Assembly: GCA_016295005.1 (NCBI GenBank)
Contig: JAEDMA010000035.1
Location: 1 to 12,929 of the forward strand
Origin: Christensenellaceae bacterium
GTDB taxonomy: Bacteria; Bacillota; Clostridia; Christensenellales; Borkfalkiaceae
Length of the DNA: 12,929 bases
Reading direction: 5' to 3'
Shown: positions 7,159 to 12,929 of the stretch, piece by piece
Position numbering within the stretch: position 1 is the stretch's first letter
How the letters are laid out: each line of letters begins with the position of its first letter
Position numbers and translations under genes: made by a program
Notes under the pieces: generated by a model
Databases searched by the model: none
What the model saw: the letters and a program-made list of their open reading frames with translations, nothing else
Told to the model about the DNA's origin: nothing

Positions 7159-8352
7159 ATGAACGAATTTCAGAAAAACATATTGAATCTGGTAAACTGC
7201 GCGTTGAGCGGCGAAGCGCCGAAGCCGTGCGTAACAGACTATGCTTCGATATATAAATTCGCAAAAAAACAGCAAATAATAGCCTTGTTGTTTTATCCTT
7301 TAAGCAAACTCGAAGAATTCAAAAAAAGCGAGATATACGCTAAATTTTTCGGGGCGTATATGGTCTGTCTGCAAGTAAGCGAAAACCAGACGTACGAAAC
7401 GGGAAAACTTTTTTCGGATTTCGATAAAGAAAACGTTTCCTACGTTAAACTTAAAGGAACTATCCTTAAAGGTCTTTACCCGAAACCCGAAATGCGTACG
7501 ATGGGCGACGCGGACATACTTATTAAACCCGAGCAATATGAAGAAATCGAAAAAATAATGAAATCGCGCGGATTCGTTTATAAGTACGAAAGCAATCACG
7601 AACTCGTATGGCAAAAGGGCAACAGTCTGCTTATCGAACTGCATAAAATGCTTATCCCGTCGTATAATTCCGATTATTACGAGTATTTCGGCGACGGGTG
7701 GAAACTCGTTAAAAATAACGAAATGAGTAACGAAGACGCTTTCGTGTTTATGTTTACTCATTTCGCAAAACATTACCGCGACGGGGGCGTTGGTTTGCGC
7801 TATCTTATAGACTTTAAGGTTTATTTCGACGCGCATAAAGATCTGGATTACGACTATATAGAAAGAGAACTTGAAAAATTACGGTTAGCAGAATTTTATA
7901 AAAACGTCATGGGCGTTATGGCGGTGTGGTTCGACGGCAAAGAGTCGACGGAAAAAACCGATTTTATCACCGATTATCTGTTTGACAGCGGCGTTTACGG
8001 TACGGAGAAAAACCACGCGAAGTCGGAAGGCGTAAAAATATCGAAAGAAACGAAAAACGTTAAAGGGAGAAAGGTAATTAGGCTTCTTTTTCCGACGTAT
8101 TCGGCTATGAAAGAAAGGTATAAGGTGTTGAAAAAAGCGCCGATTCTTTTGCCGATAATGTATATCTACAGATATTTCGACGTGCTTTTTAACAGACGGA
8201 AAAACATTACCAAAAATCTTAACGAATTAAAGTATTATTCCGACGAGAACGTAAGTTCTTATCGGAAAGAGTTAAACTACGTCGGATTAGACTTTAACTT
8301 CGGTGACGACGAGGCGACAGAGTCGCAAACGAAAAAGGAAGGAAAGGAATAG
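7159..8352 (+). CDS. Uncharacterised nucleotidyltransferase-family protein (NTP_transf_5-like)
   Basis: A 397-residue soluble protein with the signature of the uncharacterised nucleotidyltransferase family PF14907: VKLKGTILKGLYPKPEMRTMGDADILI (residues 96-122), with K99-G100 and the metal-binding pair D117 and D119 in GDADI. A possible third acidic residue is E160 in IELHK. HFAKHYRDGGVGLRYLIDFKVY (residues 201-222) is the second conserved block, with H201, H205, R214 and D218. The C-terminal third is basic and less conserved, ending in an acidic/lysine-rich tail. The start is ATG 7159 with AAAAAGG at 7146-7152. Family members are frequent in polysaccharide loci, but I know of no established reaction. 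It lies between capE and capG and so interrupts the UDP-L-FucNAc gene set. Transfer of a nucleotidyl or phospho group to a sugar, lipid or glycerol acceptor is conceivable and unproven. Confidence 0.8.
   Translation: MNEFQKNILNLVNCALSGEAPKPCVTDYASIYKFAKKQQIIALLFYPLSKLEEFKKSEIYAKFFGAYMVCLQVSENQTYETGKLFSDFDKENVSYVKLKGTILKGLYPKPEMRTMGDADILIKPEQYEEIEKIMKSRGFVYKYESNHELVWQKGNSLLIELHKMLIPSYNSDYYEYFGDGWKLVKNNEMSNEDAFVFMFTHFAKHYRDGGVGLRYLIDFKVYFDAHKDLDYDYIERELEKLRLAEFYKNVMGVMAVWFDGKESTEKTDFITDYLFDSGVYGTEKNHAKSEGVKISKETKNVKGRKVIRLLFPTYSAMKERYKVLKKAPILLPIMYIYRYFDVLFNRRKNITKNLNELKYYSDENVSSYRKELNYVGLDFNFGDDEATESQTKKEGKE
8341..8349 (+). promoter_or_regulatory. Ribosome binding site that selects the capG start
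   Basis: GGAAAGGAA lies in the last codons of the preceding gene, 7 bases before ATG 8357. It favours ATG 8357 over the in-frame ATG at 8303. The 18 extra residues from 8303 would be an arginine/lysine-rich run encoded in the upstream gene's tail and are absent from known CapG proteins. Confidence 0.7.
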
Positions 8353-8356
8353 AAAA

Positions 8357-9517
8357 ATGGCTTATCAGGGTTTTAAGGAAAACGGCAAACTTAAACTTTT
8401 AATAATCGTGGGAACCCGCCCCGAAATTATAAGGCTCGGCGCGGTTATAAACAAAACGAGAAAATATTTCGACGTCGTTCTGGCTCATACCGGTCAGAAT
8501 TACGATTATAACTTAAACGGCGTGTTTTTTAAAGATTTGAAAATCGCCGAACCGGAAGTTTACTTAAACGCCGTCGGCAAAAATCTCGGCGAAACCATAG
8601 GGAATATCATAGCGAAATCTTACGAACTCATGGCGGAAATAAAACCCGACGCCGTTCTGGTTTTAGGCGATACGAATTCCTGTCTATCGGTAATCGGAGC
8701 GAAACGTTTGCATATTCCCATATTCCATATGGAAGCGGGCAACCGTTGTAAAGACGAGTGCCTGCCCGAAGAAACCAACCGCAGAATAGTCGATATAATT
8801 TCCGACGTGAATATGGCGTACAGCGAACACGCGAGAAGGTATCTTGCGGATACGGGGCTTCCAAAGGAAAGAACTTACGTTACGGGTTCGCCTATGGCGG
8901 AAGTTCTTACCGAAAATCTTAAAGAGATAGAAAACAGCGACATATTGAATAAACTTAACCTTAAAAAGGGTAAATATATTCTTTTATCCGCTCACAGAGA
9001 AGAAAACATCGATACCGACAAGAATTTTTACTCGTTATTCAACGCGATAAACAAAATGGCGGAAAAGTACGATATGCCGATTCTGTACAGTTGTCATCCG
9101 CGCTCGAAAAAGAAACTGGAATCCACGGGTTTTAAGTTGGATAAACGTGTGGTAATGCACGAACCGTTAGGATTTATCGACTATAACAATCTGCAAATGA
9201 ACGCTTTCGCGATAGTGTCCGACAGCGGCACGCTGCCCGAAGAAAGCAGTTTTTACGCTTCCGTCGGTAAACCGATTGCCGCGGTGTGTATAAGGACGTC
9301 TACCGAACGCCCCGAAGCGCTCGATAACGCTTGCTTCGTACTTGCGGGAATCGACGAAAAGAACCTTTTGCAGGCGGTAGAAGTCGCCGTAATGAATAAA
9401 GACGGTTGCCGCCCCGTCGCCGATTACACCGATACCAACGTTTCCGATAAAGTGGTTAAACTTATTCAGAGTTACACCGGCGTAGTAAACAAAACGGTGT
9501 GGAGAAAGGATAGCTGA
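8357..9517 (+). CDS. capG: UDP-N-acetyl sugar 2-epimerase, CapG-like
   Basis: A 386-residue member of the WecB/UDP-GlcNAc 2-epimerase family in its CapG branch. It performs the last step of the pathway, C2 epimerisation of UDP-2-acetamido-2,6-dideoxy-L-talose to UDP-L-FucNAc. Seen: VGTRPEIIRLG at 18-28, HTGQNYDYNLN at 44-54, NLGETIGNII at 76-85, GDTNSCL at 104-110 with D105, HMEAGNR at 124-130, SAHREENID at 211-219 with H213, SDSGTLPEES at 288-297, and IRTSTERPEALD near 312-323. The combination of NLGET.GNIIAK, GDTNSCL and RTSTERPE, plus the C-terminal WRK, matches S. aureus CapG better than a plain MnaA/WecB. The start is 4 bp after the previous stop. capF follows after 17 bp. Confidence 0.93.
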   Translation: MAYQGFKENGKLKLLIIVGTRPEIIRLGAVINKTRKYFDVVLAHTGQNYDYNLNGVFFKDLKIAEPEVYLNAVGKNLGETIGNIIAKSYELMAEIKPDAVLVLGDTNSCLSVIGAKRLHIPIFHMEAGNRCKDECLPEETNRRIVDIISDVNMAYSEHARRYLADTGLPKERTYVTGSPMAEVLTENLKEIENSDILNKLNLKKGKYILLSAHREENIDTDKNFYSLFNAINKMAEKYDMPILYSCHPRSKKKLESTGFKLDKRVVMHEPLGFIDYNNLQMNAFAIVSDSGTLPEESSFYASVGKPIAAVCIRTSTERPEALDNACFVLAGIDEKNLLQAVEVAVMNKDGCRPVADYTDTNVSDKVVKLIQSYTGVVNKTVWRKDS

Positions 9518-9534
9518 GATATAAAGGGGAAAGG

Positions 9535-10725
9535 ATGAAGATTCTGGTTACCGGCGCGAAAGGCATGGTAGGCGTCGCGCTTTGCAATAACTTAAAAAAT
9601 ATCCGCGACGGTAAAAACAAAACCCGCCCGAATTTAAAAATAGACGAGATATTCGAATACGATTTGGGCGATGAAGAAAAGTTGGATTTTTATTGCGAAA
9701 ATTGCGATTTCGTGTTTAACCTTGCGGGCGTAAACAGACCTCAAAACCCCGAAGATTTTATGAAAGGGAACTTCGGGTTTGCGACAAGGCTTATCGAAAC
9801 GCTTAAAAAGCATAACAATAAGGCTGCCGTAATGCTTTCTTCTTCCGTACAGGCGACGCTTGTCGGCAGATATAACGGCGAATACGGAAAGAGCAAACTC
9901 GCGGGCGAAAACTTATTTTTCGACTACGCGAAAGAAAACGGTGTAAAAGTCGCGGTGTACAGATTTCCTAATTTAATGGGGCATAGCCGCCCGAATTATA
10001 ACAGCGCGGTTTCCACTTTTTGTTACGCCGTGGCAAACGATAAAGAATACACCATAAACGACAGAAACGCGGTTATCGAACTTTTATATATCGACGATTT
10101 AATAGACGGAATGTTTGACCTTCTCGAAGGAAAAGAACGTCGTTGCGAATACGACGGAATAAATCCCGTCGAGAAAAAAGACGGAAAATTCTGTTACGTT
10201 CCCGTAACTCATAAGGTAACGCTCGGCGAAATAGTCGATTTGCTTAAAGAATTCAAAACTCAGCCGCAAACGCTTATGATGCCCGAAATGCCTGACGGCA
10301 GTTTCGCGAAAAAACTTTATTCGTTATACTTAACCTATTTGCCGACTGCGGCTTTTAAGTTTCCTCTTAAAATGAACGTTGACGATCGCGGAAGTTTCAC
10401 CGAACTTATGCATACGAAAAATTGCGGACAAATTTCCGTGAACGTGTCAAAGCCCGGCGTTACCAAAGGCAACCACTGGCACAATTCCAAATGGGAATAT
10501 TTTATAGTCGTTTCGGGTCACGGACTTATACGGGAAAGAAATCTCGTTACGGGTGAAACTGTGGAATTTACAGTCAGCGGCGATAAAATCGAAGCGGTGG
10601 CGATGATTCCCGGGTGGACGCACAACATAATCAATCTTTCGGAAACGGAAAATCTCGTAACCGTAATGACGTGTAACGAAAATTTCGACCCCGATAACCC
10701 CGACACCTTTTTTGAAAAAGTGTAA
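9535..10725 (+). CDS. capF: Bifunctional C3-epimerase/C4-reductase, CapF-like (SDR plus cupin)
   Basis: A 396-residue two-domain enzyme of the UDP-L-FucNAc pathway. The family is known to epimerise C3 of the CapE product with its cupin domain and then reduce the C4 ketone with NADPH in its SDR domain, giving UDP-2-acetamido-2,6-dideoxy-L-talose. Seen: GAKGMVG at 7-13 (cofactor loop), NLAGVNRP at 62-69, S102/S103 and the catalytic Y117-x3-K121 (YGKSK), then YRFPNLMGH at 142-150. The C-terminal cupin begins at about residue 279 with MNVDDRGSFTE. It has a metal set that fits H314, H316 and E321 in GNHWHNSKWEYF, plus H363 in GWTHNI. It is somewhat longer than S. aureus CapF (about 370 residues as I recall). 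AAAGGGG precedes the ATG. It is the last gene of the operon and ends 21 bp before the terminator stem. Confidence 0.95.
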   Translation: MKILVTGAKGMVGVALCNNLKNIRDGKNKTRPNLKIDEIFEYDLGDEEKLDFYCENCDFVFNLAGVNRPQNPEDFMKGNFGFATRLIETLKKHNNKAAVMLSSSVQATLVGRYNGEYGKSKLAGENLFFDYAKENGVKVAVYRFPNLMGHSRPNYNSAVSTFCYAVANDKEYTINDRNAVIELLYIDDLIDGMFDLLEGKERRCEYDGINPVEKKDGKFCYVPVTHKVTLGEIVDLLKEFKTQPQTLMMPEMPDGSFAKKLYSLYLTYLPTAAFKFPLKMNVDDRGSFTELMHTKNCGQISVNVSKPGVTKGNHWHNSKWEYFIVVSGHGLIRERNLVTGETVEFTVSGDKIEAVAMIPGWTHNIINLSETENLVTVMTCNENFDPDNPDTFFEKV

Positions 10726-10746
10726 AATTTTTAACGCGTAAAGCAT

Positions 10747-10780
10747 AAAGCCGCTCTTTTATGAGCGGCTTTGACTTTTT
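10747..10780 (+). terminator. Rho-independent terminator closing the capsule operon, probably bidirectional
   Basis: A perfect 10-bp stem, AAAGCCGCTC (10747-10756) with GAGCGGCTTT (10763-10772), encloses the loop TTTTAT. It is followed on the + strand by GACTTTTT. On the minus strand the stem also ends in TTT and continues with a broken T-rich stretch, so it could also stop transcription of the convergent dnaD-like gene, less efficiently. It lies between the two convergent stop codons (10725 and 10815). Confidence 0.92.
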
Positions 10781-10814
10781 AAATTGTAAAATGAAAAGAC
10801 TTATTGTAAAAAGT

Positions 10815-12482
10815 TTATTTTTTATCGAAACAATCGCAACGTTTCGTGCCGACGTAACCCGTGTCTTTACATTTTTCGCACTTAAATTTCGGCGAAAGGT
10901 CTTCCACGGTGAGATTTACGGTAGCAAGCAACGCTTTTTGTTTTTCGATGAGAGTTTGCTTTTCTTTTTCGAAGTTATTAAGCGCTTCGGCGTTACCGTT
11001 GATTTCGGCGAACGCAAGGTCTTTTTCGATAGAATTCAGGCGGCGGTATATGGTTTCATACCCGTCGACGGATAACGCCTTGTCGAGATTTGCCTGCGCT
11101 TTCGCGACGGCGGCTTCGCGGCGTTTTTCGTATTCTCTGTTATAATTTTCCTGCGAATCGTCTTTAACGCCTATGCTTTCGGTGGTAAACACGCCGTTAT
11201 TTTTCCAGTTGCTTAAAATACCGTTCATATAGGCGATAGGGGAAGACTTTCCTGCGGAAAGTTTCGCCGCTTCTAAAACCATGTCTTCGGTAAAATTCCA
11301 ACTCTTCCAGGTGGAAAGGTTTTCTCTGTCCCATGCGTTGGGGCGGCGGTTGACGCCGGCGGAAAGAAGAACCTTTTTAATAAATTCGTCCGTTTCGGAA
11401 AGTTTACGGAAATAATCGTCTACGCTGGATAAATCTATAAAACCGCGCGTGTGCATATAATCTACCAACTCGTCCATATCGGCGAGTTGATTTTTGCCCG
11501 ACTTAAAAGAGTAAGAAGCGATAAGCAAAAGCGCGTTTTCGGTAAATCCGTAAGAGAGCCACTTTTTGGTGTAAGTTTCAACGACGGCGTCTATTCCCTC
11601 GGTATAAATTCCCAAGGTTTTGTTAATCTTTATAGCGAGTTCGTAAATAGACTTTTTGTTGTTTAAATAAGAAGAAATTTCTTCTTTCGAGAAACATTTT
11701 ATGGAATAAAGTTCCAACAAAAACTCGTCGAGTTTTTTCATGTTGCCTTTTTTAAGCGATTTCGCGGCGAAAAGCACGTTTTCGTAATCGAAGCCGAGTT
11801 CTTCCGTCCACTTGTTAAGAAGGGTAAGGTCTTCTATTTCCGCTTGCCGCCTTAAAGACATCGCTTTTAAGAGTTTGTCTATTTCCGCCGTTCTGAAAAT
11901 ATAAGAAGAAAGTTCGTTTTCTACTTTTTCGGCGGTGATGATCCCGCGCGTGCCGAAGTCCGTAGCGACCTTCGTAAAGTATTTGTAACCTATATCGGCG
12001 CCCTTTCTGTCTACGCAATATTTGACTATCATAAGCATAGCGTCGGGTTTTATGCCGAAAGTTTCCATTACCGAAAAGTATTCCGTATATTCGGTGGTGC
12101 CTATCATTCTTCCCGTGATAAGCGCTTGTAAACCTTTGGTAAAATCGGTATATTTTTCCGCTTTGTATTTTCTCGGTTTATTTGAATACGCTGTCTTTGC
12201 AGGCAGATACTGTACGGAAAAAGGTTCTTCCGAAACGACGTTTACCAAACCGAATTCTTCCCAGTACTTAAAACAGTCTTTAACGTCCGAAACAGACATA
12301 TTGAGCGTTTTCGCGATGTCGTCTATAGACTGGTCGTAGTCTTTGTTGCGACACAAAAAAAGCCCGTAAAGATACACCTTTACGGCGTCGCCCGTAGATA
12401 AGGGGAGATATTCGTAAATGAACACGTTTTCAACGTCCGTAAACGTGGACGAAGAAAATTCTTTTGAATAGGAACAAGTCAT
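10815..12482 (-). CDS. DnaD-family replication initiation protein with four DnaD-like repeats and a DnaC-N-terminal-like zinc tail
   Basis: A 555-residue cytoplasmic protein related to DnaD/DnaB primosome components, which help load the replicative helicase. Residues ~15-92 resemble the winged-helix N-terminal domain (STGDAVKVYLYGL..., SIDDIAKTLNMSVSDVKDCFKYWEEFGLV). Four helical DnaD_2-like units follow, at about 130-193, 217-273, 300-357 and 387-437; the last ends in the hallmark YMNGILSNWKNNG (418-430). Residues ~447-520 are highly charged helix. The end holds C535-x2-C538-x10-C549-x-C551 in a KDTGYVG context. The helix-plus-zinc portion resembles the N-terminal domain of clostridial DnaC-type helicase loaders, but no Walker A or AAA+ region follows and no loader gene is adjacent. 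The start is ATG (12480-12482) with AAAGGA complementary to 12491-12496. Family assignment is firm; the role of the fused tail is inference. Confidence 0.85.
   Translation of the reverse strand: MTCSYSKEFSSSTFTDVENVFIYEYLPLSTGDAVKVYLYGLFLCRNKDYDQSIDDIAKTLNMSVSDVKDCFKYWEEFGLVNVVSEEPFSVQYLPAKTAYSNKPRKYKAEKYTDFTKGLQALITGRMIGTTEYTEYFSVMETFGIKPDAMLMIVKYCVDRKGADIGYKYFTKVATDFGTRGIITAEKVENELSSYIFRTAEIDKLLKAMSLRRQAEIEDLTLLNKWTEELGFDYENVLFAAKSLKKGNMKKLDEFLLELYSIKCFSKEEISSYLNNKKSIYELAIKINKTLGIYTEGIDAVVETYTKKWLSYGFTENALLLIASYSFKSGKNQLADMDELVDYMHTRGFIDLSSVDDYFRKLSETDEFIKKVLLSAGVNRRPNAWDRENLSTWKSWNFTEDMVLEAAKLSAGKSSPIAYMNGILSNWKNNGVFTTESIGVKDDSQENYNREYEKRREAAVAKAQANLDKALSVDGYETIYRRLNSIEKDLAFAEINGNAEALNNFEKEKQTLIEKQKALLATVNLTVEDLSPKFKCEKCKDTGYVGTKRCDCFDKK
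10818..10880 (-). other. C-terminal four-cysteine zinc-binding motif of the dnaD-like gene
   Basis: Codes for the last 21 residues, with C535, C538, C549 and C551 around KDTGYVGTKR, a C-x2-C-x10-C-x-C arrangement. The CKDTG(Y/F) context is the one found at the N-terminal-domain/AAA+ boundary in clostridial DnaC-like loaders. Here the stop codon follows four residues after the last cysteine. Confidence 0.75.
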
Positions 12483-12519
12483 ATAAATAGTCCTTTTATA
12501 CCGAATAAACGAAAATTAC

Positions 12520-12548
12520 TTGCATTGAAACGTGTATTGTATTATACT
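12520..12548 (+). promoter_or_regulatory. Possible sigma-A promoter reading rightwards into the hairpin array
   Basis: TTGCAT (12520-12525), 17-bp spacer, TATACT (12543-12548). Spacing is ideal and both hexamers are close to consensus. Transcription would begin at about 12555, at the SD-like GGAG and just before ATG 12560. The -35 hexamer lies outside the direct repeat and the second copy has no equivalent, so it may be chance. Confidence 0.4.
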
Positions 12549-12584
12549 ATAAGGAGCAAATGTTTTGCCATTTGCAAAACATTT
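12537..12584. repeat. Direct repeat copy 1, with SD-like site, ATG and competing hairpins
   Basis: This 48-bp unit recurs at 12823-12869 (start-to-start distance 286 bp) with four substitutions and one deleted base. It holds an AT-rich TATTATACTATA segment, AAGGAG, and an ATG at 12560. The 3' half folds either as AAATGTTTTGC (12558-12568) with GCAAAACATTT (12574-12584), a perfect 11-bp stem with 5-nt loop, or as GCAAATG (12556-12562) with CATTTGC (12569-12575). The two folds exclude each other. An in-frame mini-reading frame, ATG to TGA at 12560-12586, encodes MFCHLQNI. Confidence 0.85.
12541..12546 (-). promoter_or_regulatory. Possible -10 element of the dnaD-like gene
   Basis: Read on the minus strand this is TATAAT, about 60 bases upstream of the ATG, leaving a leader of roughly 50 nt that ends in AAAGGA. 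The hexamer at the expected -35 spacing (GGCAAA, from 12564-12569) is poor. The element lies in the first copy of the direct repeat, so the promoter, if real, is contributed by the repeat. Confidence 0.35.
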
Positions 12585-12914
12585 GAAACCCTGTCGGGTT
12601 TTTGAAAACCGAACGGTTTTCCGCTTCCTGCGTGAAATCGCAGCGAAGTCGTAAATTCTTGCGAGCAACTTTCCGACTTCTCGGATTTTAATCAATATTA
12701 CAGATTTACTCGTAAAACTCGTAAATCGCATTGCCTTTGGCAATGCCACGACAAATCAAGTAGATTTGTCGGTAACATTTCTTGAAACACGGCGCTCGTA
12801 GCCCGCAAGCAAGTTTTCTCGCTTGTATTATATTATAGGGAGCAAATGTTTTGCTATTTGCAAGCATTTTTACGCGGAATTTCAATAGAGCGTGAGAATT
12901 TTCGAAGAAAATTC
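12551..12914. repeat. Palindrome-dense non-coding element (at least ten short stem-loops)
   Basis: This stretch has no convincing gene but is packed with unrelated inverted repeats: AAACCC/GGGTTT (12586-12591, 12596-12601); GAAAACCG/CGGTTTTC (12604-12611, 12614-12621); CTGCG/CGCAG (12628-12632, 12639-12643), extendable by CTTC/GAAG; GAAGTCG/CGACTTC (12645-12651, 12674-12680); GATTTAC/GTAAATC (12703-12709, 12721-12727); GCATTGCC/GGCAATGC (12728-12735, 12739-12746); CGACAAATC/GATTTGTCG (12749-12757, 12763-12771); CAAGC/GCTTG (12806-12810, 12821-12825); GAATTTTC/GAAAATTC (12896-12903, 12907-12914); and the hairpins inside the two direct repeats. Loops are mostly 2-11 nt. Each stem differs in sequence. 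The element probably continues past the right edge. Because stops are rare here, long but implausible reading frames exist on the minus strand. Confidence 0.75.
12823..12869. repeat. Direct repeat copy 2
   Basis: The near-identical partner of 12537-12584. The C-to-T change in the inner arm (TATTTGC instead of CATTTGC) still allows G-U pairing in RNA with GCAAATG (12842-12848). The longer stem is weakened to one with a wobble pair and a bulge. The same AT-rich lead, GGGAGC and ATG (12846) are kept. Confidence 0.85.
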
Positions 12915-12929
12915 GTCGGGGCAAAAGCC
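12846..12929 (+). CDS. Possible start of a reading frame running off the right edge (doubtful)
   Basis: An ATG 3 bases after GGGAGC opens a frame that stays open for 28 codons to the window end, beginning MFCYLQAFLRGISIERENF. The first codons lie in direct repeat copy 2, and a later part spans the GAATTTTC/GAAAATTC hairpin, so it is more likely a repeat-derived frame than a protein. The corresponding frame in copy 1 stops after eight codons. Confidence 0.2.
   Translation, partial: MFCYLQAFLRGISIERENFRRKFVGAKA

Noticed and set aside
8303..8356. An 18-residue Arg/Lys-rich extension of CapG
   Set aside because: It is an out-of-frame reading of the upstream gene's Lys/Glu-rich tail. ATG 8357 has its own SD.
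10761..12339. Several + strand open frames opposite the dnaD-like gene
   Set aside because: Antisense shadows of a well-supported 555-codon gene. No SD and no recognisable domains.
12773..12787. A possible third partial copy of the repeat (AACATTT, 3 extra bases, GAAAC)
   Set aside because: Only about 12 matching bases with a gap, and no AT-rich lead, SD or ATG; within chance for this composition.
12551..12914. CRISPR array
   Set aside because: The inverted repeats differ in sequence and spacing. There is no regular identical repeat-spacer pattern and there are no cas genes.
12516..12924. Two minus-strand reading frames (12516-12749 and 12706-12924) sharing a KTFAPY(S/N)IIQ stretch
   Set aside because: Both run through the hairpin array, and the shared residues are just the minus-strand translation of the 48-bp direct repeat. 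No SD, no family features, and composition unlike the real genes.

Overview
The window is a moderately AT-rich bacterial segment, most likely from an uncultured member of the Bacillota (Clostridia-like). The evidence is a DnaD-domain primosome protein, AGGAG-type ribosome binding sites, a Gram-positive-style capsule pathway (CapE/CapF/CapG) and short intergenic gaps. CpG-containing codons (GCG, ACG, TCG, CGT) are common in every gene despite the AT-richness. Genus cannot be read from the sequence.

Positions 1-10725 are the 3' part of a capsular or exopolysaccharide operon, all on the + strand with gaps of at most 38 bp and one 17-bp overlap. The order is: tail of an upstream gene, GT4 glycosyltransferase, EpsG-like polymerase, second GT4 glycosyltransferase, Wzx-type flippase, gpsA, capE-like, an uncharacterised NTP_transf_5-type nucleotidyltransferase, capG-like and capF-like. 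CapE, CapF and CapG together make UDP-N-acetyl-L-fucosamine (UDP-L-FucNAc) from UDP-GlcNAc. The glycosyltransferases assemble the repeat unit on the inner face, the flippase exports it and the EpsG/Wzy-like protein polymerises it. The initiating phosphoglycosyltransferase and the chain-length control proteins are not in the window and probably lie upstream. The operon closes with a strong hairpin terminator at 10747-10772. GpsA and the nucleotidyltransferase, embedded among the sugar genes, are not explained by the FucNAc pathway and hint at a phosphate-containing or other extra modification.

Positions 10815-12482 (minus strand, convergent with the capsule operon) encode a 555-residue DnaD-family replication protein. 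It has an N-terminal winged-helix region, four DnaD-like helical repeats, a charged helical segment and a C-terminal four-cysteine motif. The last ~110 residues resemble the N-terminal domain of the clostridial DnaC-type helicase loader, yet the protein stops before any AAA+ ATPase domain, and no loader gene follows.

Positions 12483-12929 contain no convincing gene. They hold a dense run of at least ten different short perfect inverted repeats. Two ~48-bp direct repeats bracket most of this run; each carries a -10-like element, an SD-like GGAG, an ATG and two competing hairpins. This looks like a small non-coding repeat element and is the least conventional part of the window.
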